NCBI GenBank assembly: GCA_963921195.1
Contig: OY992537.1
Span: 204,252,581 to 204,316,580, forward strand
Reading direction: 5' to 3'
Length of the DNA stretch: 64,000 bases
Origin: Pegoplata infirma
Lineage: Eukaryota; Arthropoda; Insecta; Diptera; Anthomyiidae
Shown here one piece after another: positions 56,098-64,000 of this stretch. The notes beneath the pieces are model-generated. The model made no database searches. It saw only the letters and a program-made list of their open reading frames with translations, and was not told the origin of the DNA. The translations under genes and the position numbers were made by a program. Position 1 is the first letter of the stretch. Every line of letters begins with the position of its first letter.

Positions 56098-56734
56098 TTC
56101 AGCAATTTTTAAACTGCTATAAAAAAATAAATACGCAATATTTTTTATTCTGTTTTTTTTTTTTTTTTGAAAGATAAATTATTTTAATATTTTTAAAAAT
56201 TTTAACACAAAATTTTGTCAACTCAAATTGGCACTCAATTGTACTTAGATGTAATTTCTTAAAGACTAATATCGGCTGCAGTTGTAGAGCAAAAACTACT
56301 GAACCGATTTTGATGATTTATTTTTGGATTGGTAGATATTAAATTCTCTAGAACTTACCGTGGCCATTTTTTAAATTTTGACCTAATTATATTTTTAATG
56401 AAGGAAGAAAAGTAAATTTTTCCATTTTTAAAGTTTACATTAGCAATATCAACAAAAATCAGACTTAAAAAAAATGACCACGGTAAGTACTATAGAATTT
56501 GATAATCTACAAACCAAAAAAATTTCATCAAAATCGGTTTAGTAGTTTTTGCTTTACAACTGCAGCCGATTTTTCTGCAATTGAGTGGCAACCCTGGAAA
56601 TTCTCATTGACCAAATTTTGTGTTATAAATTTTTAAAAATATTACAATAGTTTATATTTCAATTAAAAAAAAAAAATATGAATTAAAAAATATTGCGTAT
56701 TTATTTTTTATAGCTGTTTAAAAATAGTTGATAA
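56098..56734. mobile_element. Foldback element 7 (0.64 kb), inserted in a SINE
   Basis: Outer pairs are TTTTTAAACTGCTATAAAAA / TTTTTTATAGCTGTTTAAAA and ATAAATACGCAATA/TATTGCGTATTTAT. Inner pairs include TCGGCTGCAGTTGTAGAGCA / TTTACAACTGCAGCCGA, AACCGATTTTGATGA / TCATCAAAATCGGTT and ACTTACCGTGG/CCACGGTAAGT. The arms are about 300 bp. SINE sequence without its A box starts directly after it. Confidence 0.85.
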
Positions 56735-56739
56735 CTCGC

Positions 56740-56850
56740 CAACGTAGTTATCGTGGGTTCGATTCCCAACATATTTCTTGGTTGGTGTAGCTGCAATGAG
56801 TCAAAGGTCATTGTTTATGGTTATTTTAATAAATCTACCTGAATGCTCTA
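56740..56850 (+). mobile_element. tRNA-derived SINE fragment with perfect B box
   Basis: GGTTCGATTCC at 56,756-56,766 is a consensus B box in a GTGGGTTCGATTCCCAAC T-arm. AAAGGTCATTGTTTATGGTT follows about 35-45 bases later, matching the SINE at 37,480-37,620. No A box is visible upstream because foldback 7 ends there. Confidence 0.6.
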
Positions 56851-57229
56851 GGAAATTCCAAAAACTCCCCAAGCATACGTTAAACAAATACTACATCTGA
56901 ATGTTTTCACATACTTACAGTTACAGAACAAGTTTCTACATGAACTTTGTGATACTACCATTTCCTCTCACCACTGTCAATACTATTACACATACATTTA
57001 CAAATACACACATAGGTTTATTGTCACAAGTTATTATAATCCTACTGCTAACAACTACAAACTTTACGTAGTTTTGAAATATTCTATCTCTTAAAGGGAT
57101 CCTTACATGATACAAAAAGTTGTAAGATTTGTCTTTTGAACTGAAAAATTATAATTTATAATTTTATATATTGTTTTTCTGTTAGTAGAGATCGAGCTCG
57201 TGATCTAATAATATTAGTCATAAAACAAA
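56851..57229. other. Unassigned stretch
   Basis: Less AT-biased than average (about 56,920-57,080), with no recognisable domain or repeat. Confidence 0.4.
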
Positions 57230-57560
57230 TAATTTTTAAAAATTATAGACATTTCTGGTATTCCCATACCGGTTTCAAACACTCCAGTTGGTGTTATCAT
57301 CAGTAGGATTTTAAATGTCAGTTTTTCTTGTTAACAGAAAATTGTTTTTATACATTTAAATTTTTATAAACATTTATACCAATAACACCACAGGCCGACC
57401 GGCACCTTAGACGATACAACCACCACATCGATATGATTCGCTTTGACAAAAAGTCATTTCTTGTTCTGTTAATGTAGTGTATTTCAGAAAAAATTTTCAC
57501 AGTTTCCAACACTACTAACACTATTTCTAGTAATCCCAACTTTACTTCATACTCTCTTTC
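57230..57560. repeat. Second copy of the repeat split by the CACTA-like element
   Basis: The left part matches 21,205-21,320 (GTTATCATCAGTAGGATTTT). The part from GACCGGCACCTTAGACGATA matches 25,914-26,060. Here about 40 bases separate the two parts, against about 4.5 kb at the other site. Short frames overlapping it are not recognised. Confidence 0.6.
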
Positions 57561-59127
57561 AACTTTTTTGTCTCTTACATTATTTCGCAAGGGTTGCCAA
57601 CATGATCTGTTATTGTAGACACAAATGAAAGAATTTGCAGTTTTTGTTTCGGAGACGTACCTATTGTCGAGATATTTTGTCAGTAATATAATAAAAAATA
57701 TTTTAGTTTTGATATTTTATATATTTACGTGTAAATTCATAACACTTTCCTTCGAAAGAATGATTAAACCTGAAGTATCGTGTGTGTCTCCCTTAAAGTT
57801 TGTATTGTTATTATTATTGTGGTCGTTCCAGTCAGTACTCCATGTTGGTTATAGTATTAGTAGTTTTTATTATTTTTTGTGTACAAAACTTGTTTTTGTA
57901 CTAAAATGGTTATTTTCTATGTTAAACTTCCTTTTTAAACTATGCTTCTAGTAGTTTCTCTAACAGTTTCTATGTTTATTAATATTGTCATTTTATTATC
58001 AGGTACACTCAACATAATAATTTAGTTAAAACAAAAAAAAATTAACTTGCAGAATAGTTTGATAAGCCCCACAATTAAAAAAGATTATTGCACATAATAT
58101 TTATTTGAAATTAAAAAAAATTAAAAAAAAAAATTAAAAAAAAACTGAACTCAAAAGAAAAAGTGTGTCAAAAAATCTTGTAAAACTAATTTCAATTTTT
58201 ATATGGTTTTGAATTGAGAAAAGTGTGAAAGAAAAATTTGAATTTTTCTAAAAATTTTAAGACATCCTGGTTTGTTTCTAACTAGTTTCCAGAGACCAAA
58301 TATAACAGTTATATGTGTCTTTTTGTTTTAAAAAAATCATGAAACGAATGTTGTCCAAACTTGGTATTTTATATATAAAAAGACTTCTAGAGATGTCCCG
58401 TGTTAAAATTTGCAATAACATTTATTTTTTTGATTTTTTCAATAACAGTAAAAATAACAGTTATTAAAAACATTTTGTTCAAACAATCTAAAATAACTTT
58501 TATTTTATATTTATTTGAGTAAATAACTGTTATAACAGTTATTTAAAAAAAAAATCGATCAAAGTTTATATCTTTAAATCAATGATCGAAGTTTTATATA
58601 TCAATTGGATTCTTCTGCATGCGTTTATTGTTGTTTTATTTTAATAACTCGAATTTTTAGGCTCAAAGAGTTTTTAATAACAGTTATAAAAAATAAAAGT
58701 TTTTTATTTCTGTTATTTTGAACAGATATTTATATAAATCATTTCAAACTGTTATTTTTAATTTTTATTTGAAAAAATATTTTTGAACAGTTAAATTTGA
58801 CTTTTTTCAATAAATCTCATATCCAGTTATAATAATCTTCAGAAAAACTTTTAATGTCAAATTTATTCAGTTAATAGTCAATAGAACTCTACATGTGAAA
58901 ATTATTAACAGATCGCAGCCGACAATGATTGAACCCATCATCTGTAATACTTTTGCTATTAACTATTTGTAACTTACTATCACTCTAGACCGATACGCCA
59001 AGTAGGCTGTTAAGCAAGTATCAACTAAATCAAGATTTTCAATTCGTGTTTTGTTGTTGCTGTTGTTTTTTCTAACAGAAGAATTGTTATTGTAATTTGT
59101 GTAAATAAATTCAATTTCTAGCAATGA
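57561..59127. other. Gene-free stretch; one hydrophobic open frame
   Basis: A 108-codon plus-strand frame at 57,625-57,951 is rich in Phe and Leu with at least two membrane-like stretches, but it has no recognised domain and T-rich DNA encodes such residues by default. From 58,290 to 58,760 AATAACAGTTATT-type palindromic strings recur. No RNA gene is seen. Confidence 0.4.
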
Positions 59128-59335
59128 TGGGTACCAATACCTTTTCGATACCAATACCCGTTAATACCAATTCAAATTGAAAACCAATACCAATTAAAAA
59201 CCAATACCTTTATTTGTGCGATACCAATACCGATAAAAAACCAATACTGATTCCCCACTACCAATACCGATTAAAAACCAATACTTTTATTCTTCAAAAC
59301 CAATACCAATAAAAAACCAATACCAATTCATTTTT
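59128..59335. repeat. ACCAATACC minisatellite
   Basis: Repeats of ACCAATACC, alternating with GATTAAAAA and GATAAAAAA, fill about 200 bp with irregular period. It is flanked by GGTACC and by a TTTCGGTTTT-rich stretch. Confidence 0.7.
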
Positions 59336-59465
59336 TTTACTTTCGTATCGGTTTTGTTTCGGTTTTTTGAATTCTTATTTTCGTTTGTTTTAATTGTGAC
59401 GTCAAACATTTTCTTTCCATCACATTATTAGATTTTACCTGACTAACGAATTGCTAAAGATGTTC

Positions 59466-59883
59466 ACAAAAAATGTTACATCGATCAGTAATCCTTTGTC
59501 ATATAACAAAAAGGAGTTAGCTACTTAAATTTTAAAAGCCATAAAAACATAAAACAAATATTTTTTGTCACGTTACGTGATTTTTATGACCCCTAATAAA
59601 AGTAGATCTTAAAAATGTAGACTTTTTCTGTGAAGAATTTTTTTCTTTTGCAAACATTGTTAATATTTGATATACACATATTGAATGTCACTGCACTGTT
59701 CTTTGCGTTGTAAAAAAATACTAATGTCCTTTTTTTGGAAATCCCAAAATTTTAATCAAGCAGTCGTTACAAATTATATGTCACAATACAGAATCCAGAA
59801 AAAAACTTTTTGTTTGTTTTATTAGAGTCACAGTCATATTACAAAAGAATTTAATAACGCATAATGTGCGGTTCACAAAAGAT
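59466..59883 (+). repeat. Direct duplication, copy 1
   Basis: This runs from ATCGATCAGTAATCCTTTGT to ATAATGTGCGGTTCACAAAA and is repeated at 60,629-61,383 with small indels. Shared markers include AAAAGGAGTTAGCTA, ATGACCCCTAATAAAAGTAG and CAAGCAGTCGTTACAAA. No gene is present. Confidence 0.85.
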
Positions 59884-60617
59884 CCCAGCAAAACTTTGGT
59901 AATGGGTAGTGATTATATAACACATTACCAGGTAATGTATATACCTTATTTGTAGCATTATTTTAGGATGTCTTACCAAACACTTGTTCCACAACGTATT
60001 ATTTTAAAGTGAAAAATAATGCATTACTAATAATTTGCTACGTAATGCATGATTATTGGAAAAATGTATTTCATATTTATTATTTCTAAACATTATATCA
60101 TGGATGATTTATATTTGGTTACATTATGTATTATTTAAAAGTTTGAAATAATGCATTATTTAGAATTAAATGCATAATGCATTACAACAACATAAAAAAT
60201 AATTATTTTATAAAAAAAATGCATAAGTTTAAACTAGAGATGGGCTCACGACAAGAAATTTCTAACGACACACACTCACTAGCATATTATATCTACTTAC
60301 ACTCACTTACAATCACGTGAGTAAATTTAATACAAAATTACTTTTTCACTACTCGTAACACCTTATATATTACGTTCTGGTATGCTATATTATATACCTT
60401 ACTCGTAACCTATAAAATATCATATATTTTACACCTTACTGGTATTCTTTGTTATAAATTTATGACTTATTTTATACCTTACTGGTATTCTATGTGATAA
60501 TGTGGATGCATTACTTTGAGTCTCATCGCCTGTTAAAATCATCAATGCTGCAATGTATAAAATAAGAGATCATATACCTTATTTTATACCTTATTTGGTA
60601 ATCTAAGTTTTGCTGGG
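59884..60617. mobile_element. CCCAGCAAAACTT MITE between two duplicated segments
   Basis: The ends CCCAGCAAAACTT and AAGTTTTGCTGGG are perfect inverses. AT stands on both sides. The interior has GGTAATGGGTAGTGATTATA, CATTACCAGGTAATG and TAATGCATTAC strings. A hAT MITE fragment (TAGAGATGGGCTCACGAC, from 60,235) is nested within it. Confidence 0.8.
60235..60345. mobile_element. Truncated hAT MITE (TAGAGATGGGC family)
   Basis: It starts with the family tip TAGAGATGGGCTCACGAC and holds ACACTCACT and AATCACGTGAGTAAATTTAA as in the element at 49,968 and the fragment at 63,420. The right end is missing. Confidence 0.7.
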
Positions 60618-60628
60618 ATGTTACATAT

Positions 60629-61383
60629 GTATATCGATCAGCAATCGTTTGCATGCAATGTCATATAGCAAAAAGGAGTTAGCTATTTGCAAATATTTTT
60701 TGTCACGTTATGTAATTTTTATGACCCCTAATAAAAGTAGATCTTAAAAAAATTTAGACCTTTCTGTGATGAATTTTTTTTCTTTTGCAAACATTGTTAA
60801 TATGTGATACACATATATTGAATGTCACTGCACTGTTCTCTGCGTTGTAAAAAAATACTAATGTCCTTTTTTTGGAAATCCCAAAATTTTAATCAAGCAG
60901 TCGTTACAAAATTATATGTCACAACACCAGAATAATATTGAAAATGATCGAGTATTTGGGTATTGAGTACTCAATACCGACCAGATTTACCGGTACTCAA
61001 TACTCAAAAGTAGTTACTCAATACTTTCAGGGTTGTATTTTTCTTAGCAAAACGCTACAATTTGGTTAAAAACACGAATTTTGCTAGAAAATACATGCAT
61101 TTTTTTTATTTAAATCTAAAAATTTATTTTTTGTTTTTTTATTCGCTCTGTAACGTAAATATAACGAAATTAAATGTTTTTTCTGATAAAAAAGTTAATT
61201 CTAAACAAAACTGAAAAAGTATTGAGTAGTATCGAGTACTCAATTCAAAAGTATCGAGTAGTATTGAGTAGTCAAAAGTATCGACAATTTACAACACTAC
61301 ACCAGAATCCAGAAAAAGCTTTTTGTTTTATTAGAGGTACAGTCATATTATAAAATCATTTAAGAACGCGTAATGTGCGGTTC
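60629..61383 (+). repeat. Direct duplication, copy 2, interrupted by an insertion
   Basis: It corresponds to 59,466-59,883 and is split at ACACCAGAAT by 365 bp of other sequence (60,934-61,298), after which ACACCAGAAT is repeated and the copy resumes with CCAGAAAAAGC. Confidence 0.85.
60934..61298. mobile_element. 365-bp insertion flanked by a 10-bp direct repeat
   Basis: ACACCAGAAT flanks both sides (60,924-60,933 and 61,299-61,308), and the other copy of the duplication lacks the insert. The insert carries GGTATTGAGTACTCAATACC, a perfect 20-bp palindrome, and many GAGTAC/GTACTC and GTATTGAGTA strings near both ends. No superfamily is assigned. Confidence 0.75.
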
Positions 61384-62717
61384 ACACTTGCTATTTTGGA
61401 GAGTTTAAGGGCTACGTGTTTAAACAAAATTCTTTATTCTGTATCCATTACGTTTTTAGTCTGTTACTGATGTTTTGTTAAACAACTTGTTTTAGGTCGT
61501 AAGTGTGAACCCCATATAAGAAAAAAAAAAAATTACTCGTGTAATTGCAAAAATATCTAAAATCAAAAAAGAGGCCCCTGCACGATAATCCATTTCTATC
61601 ACCTTTTTCAAAAAAATATTTATGAAAAGGAGGGATTTCAGGTATAATTTGTTACAAATGTTAAGTCTCATCTTTCTGCAATTAAAAAATATCTCCCCTT
61701 GACCACCGCAATTTATATGTGCATTAAATACAATGTGCATCAGTACAGAAATTGTATCAAGCATAAAAAGTTGAAATACAGGCTTTTCTGGAATAACGGA
61801 ACATTAAACATTATTTTTTGACAAGATTTTTGAGATCTGCCGTGCTATTTTCACAAAAAAGAAAAAAATAAAATTGAATCTTAGTTTTAGAAAATTTCCT
61901 TTTTTTAATTTTTCTCAAAAGAAATAAAATTAAAACGCCTTAAAATATAAATTGGTGTCAATTGGTGTGAACCACTTTTGATTTAGTTGGCTTTAACTTT
62001 AATTTTATCATTATTATTTAAAAAAAAAACGAAAAATAAGTTATTCTCGCATTAGTACGTACAGTGGACATAAATGGGGTAAAAACTGACCAATCAAAAT
62101 TAGGCAATTTGTTACGCATTTGAGAATATCGAAAATCAAGGAAATTTTTATTTTTTATACCCTCCAAAATATAAATATATAAAAAAATGTCAGGGATTTT
62201 TTTTAATTTTTTCTTCGCGCGATGAATGCTGTCAAATATATTTATTATGATTTTGCACTTTTTCTCCTTCTTCTTTTTTCCACAATGGCGCATTGTCAGT
62301 CTTAAAGGTACCTACAGACGACGCAGTATTAAGCACAATATGCAAAATATTTGCTGTGTTTTTCAATAAGTGGATTTATTTTCGTATTACTCTTATTTAG
62401 TTTAAAATAAATAAATTAACATGCCAAAACAAATTTGCAATATTTTTTTTTCATAATCTACAATAAACTTGCAATTATAATCCGAAAAAATAATGAAAAA
62501 ATTTGGAAAATAAAAAAAGTTATAAATAAAACAAAATTATTCCAAAATGGATTTATTAAATCCTAAAATTAAGTTGGATTTATTTTGATTTATTTATAAC
62601 TTTTTTAATAAAGTCGATTTTTAAAATTATATTTTAAAAGTCGATTTTATCGATTTTTTGAGGACTTGTGGTGAAGCTGTTTAAATTTTAATTTGGATAT
62701 AACAACTAAATTAATAA
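61384..62717. other. AT-rich gene-free stretch
   Basis: A TATACCCTCCAAAATA fragment at about 62,155-62,172 is a possible decayed tip of the TATACCC family. Nothing else is recognised. Confidence 0.5.
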
Positions 62718-63380
62718 TACACAGAAAAAAATATGGGGAAAAACAATTTGAGTAATCACTTGTTTAAATTTAAAAAAAGTTTTGAGTAATTTTTTAATTG
62801 ACGCAATTAAAAATTTACTCAAAAATTTAAAAACAAATTGAGTAAATAATTTAATAAGAATTTAATAGCTTTTTTATTTTTTTTTTTTTGGAATTTCCTT
62901 AGTTTTTTTAATTCTCGTTTAGTTTATAGTTTTTTGTATATATACATGAAAGTTTGTAATCATATTTATAAAATTTTTTTATGTCTTTAAGACAAAAATA
63001 TATTTGGTAAAGTTTGAAAAAACATGTTTTTTTTCTTTGTAAAAAAATATGAAATTTTTTTAAACTTTGTTTTTTTTAGAGTAGAAACAGAATAAGCCCG
63101 GCACGACTTTTTCCATACGGTTTGGCAGATTAAACCGGTGGCCGGCGCCGATGTGAAATAAAACTTGTTCTGTTTTTAAAAGGTGGTGCTTCTTGTTCTG
63201 TTCCTGCACTTAATAGTGTCAATTAAAAATTTACTCAAATTTTTTTGGCAAACATTTAATAAATTTTTATTAAAAATTTACTCAATACTATTAAATCGTT
63301 TACTGGTGGAAAATTGAGTAATTTTTTACTCAATAGTATTAAAAATTTACTCAAATTTTTTTTTTATTTCTTTCTGTGTA
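62718..63380. mobile_element. TA-flanked MITE with CACAGAAAAAA ends, second long copy
   Basis: TA plus CACAGAAAAAAATA at the left and TTTCTGTG plus TA at the right. The interior matches 26,685-27,248 at both ends (CAATTTGAGTAATCACTTGT; TTAAATCGTTTACTGGTG). It contains a foreign GC-richer insert at about 63,077-63,212. Confidence 0.85.
63077..63212. mobile_element. GC-rich mini-element nested in the MITE
   Basis: TAGAGTAGAAACAGAATAAG at the left is imperfectly inverse to CTTGTTCTGTTCCTGCACTT at the right. A second inner CTTGTTCTGTTTTT lies at about 63,163. The core has AAACCGGTGGCCGGCGCCGA, strikingly GC-rich for this window. It is absent from the copy at 26,685-27,248. Confidence 0.55.
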
Positions 63381-63419
63381 TAACAAATGCTATTTACATC
63401 ATTAATAAGAGGTTCAAAT

Positions 63420-63615
63420 TAGAGATGGGAGCGTGAGTGATTTTTGACTCACACTCGCTCACGAGAGGAATTTTTTAATCACGCACACTCATTCACGAGC
63501 ATATTTTTTCTGCTCACACGCCCTCACAATCACGTGAGTAAATTTAATACAACTCACACTCACGTGCTCTCGCACAAGCTTCACTCACACTCACGTTGAC
63601 TAACAGCCACGAAAC
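63420..63615. mobile_element. Truncated hAT MITE (TAGAGATGGG family)
   Basis: It starts TAGAGATGGGAGCGTGAGTG and continues with ACTCACACTCGCTCACGAG, AATCACGTGAGTAAATTTAA and CACTCACACTCACGTTGAC. No right tip is found before 63,640. Confidence 0.7.
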
Positions 63616-63635
63616 TCTTATTTATAGTGTCCGAC

Positions 63636-63720
63636 CGAATACACCTTTTTTGGCCGAAGCCGAATATTCGGCCAAATTTTCACTATTCGGCCAAACCGAA
63701 GCCGAAGCCGAATATTAAAA
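63636..63720. repeat. GGCCGAA/TTCGGCC short inverted repeats
   Basis: Alternating GGCCGAAGCCGAATATTCGG, ATTCGGCCAAA and GCCGAAGCCGAAGCCGAATA strings form overlapping hairpins over about 85 bp. Confidence 0.6.
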
Positions 63721-64000
63721 AAAAAATATTTATGTAGTAAAAACAAGAAAAAAAAAATAAAAGTCGACTCGGCGGGATACTCAAATGCATGAGAATGTTG
63801 TCTAGAATGATTTTATTTTAAGCAAAAAATTTTTTTGGACATTTTTGTAAAAAAATATATTTTAGAGTGTAAATTTTTTTCGATCGAAATTTTTTTTTTA
63901 ATGTAAAAAATGTTTTTATTTGCAAAAACACTTATTAAAATGTTTTTGTAGCTTACTAATGTGATTCAAAGTTAGTTTAATATGTTTTTCAACACGTGAG
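63721..64000. other. AT-rich end of window
   Basis: No gene or repeat boundary is recognised. Confidence 0.5.

Noticed and set aside
57625..57951. 108-codon hydrophobic frame, possible membrane protein
   Set aside because: T-rich DNA yields Phe/Leu-rich frames by chance; there is no homologous motif, conserved neighbour or splice structure.
59128..59335. Telomeric repeat tract
   Set aside because: ACCAATACC with irregular AT spacers fits no known telomere motif, and flies use retrotransposon telomeres.

Overview
This window is AT-rich, repeat-dominated eukaryotic DNA that looks like intergenic or heterochromatic sequence from a higher fly (Diptera). The pointers are a zf-AD (ZAD) C2H2 zinc-finger gene with a 62-bp intron, a Ty1/copia retrotransposon, a Tc1/mariner-like MITE with TA flanks, a hAT MITE with an 8-bp target duplication, and a dispersed repeat carrying TTCGGCCTTGCCGAA and TATACCCTCCA ends. 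I read the group as probably a calyptrate (blow-fly-like) species, but that is inference.

Layout. 1-1,240: AT-rich with short direct duplications. 1,240-3,560: first TATCGATA satellite (about 33-bp units). 3,640-8,520: dispersed repeats, MITEs and a 36-bp minisatellite. 8,886-15,395: the main satellite, degenerate 38-bp units enclosing a homogeneous 39-bp core at about 12,000-14,300 and interrupted by a MITE at 10,229-10,917. 15,554-16,881 (minus): a two-exon ZAD zinc-finger gene of 421 residues, the only apparently intact protein-coding gene. 17,270-20,690: the same satellite in the opposite orientation. 21,321-25,853: a CACTA/EnSpm-like DNA transposon remnant holding a 5'-truncated, frameshifted copia element, itself inside an older repeat family seen again near 57.3 kb. 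26,665-29,760: third TATCGATA block with a higher-order repeat, split by a TA-flanked MITE. 31.3-64 kb: a dense field of foldback (long palindromic) elements of about 0.3-2 kb, MITEs, tRNA-derived SINE fragments and partial duplications, with no convincing coding gene.

The most unusual feature is the satellite. Each 39-bp core monomer contains two perfect palindromes, CTATCGATATCGATAG and AATTTTCTATAGAAAATT. The first holds two overlapping copies of TATCGATA, the Drosophila DRE bound by DREF; its CGATA core is also recognised by the boundary protein BEAF-32. Related arrays in opposite orientation bracket the ZAD gene on both sides. This could act as a boundary or factor-binding domain, a hairpin RNA source, or be only a satellite around a surviving gene. 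The sequence cannot decide between these.

Long open frames inside the satellites (up to 553 codons, 13-residue period) exist because 39 is a multiple of three. They are not proposed as genes.
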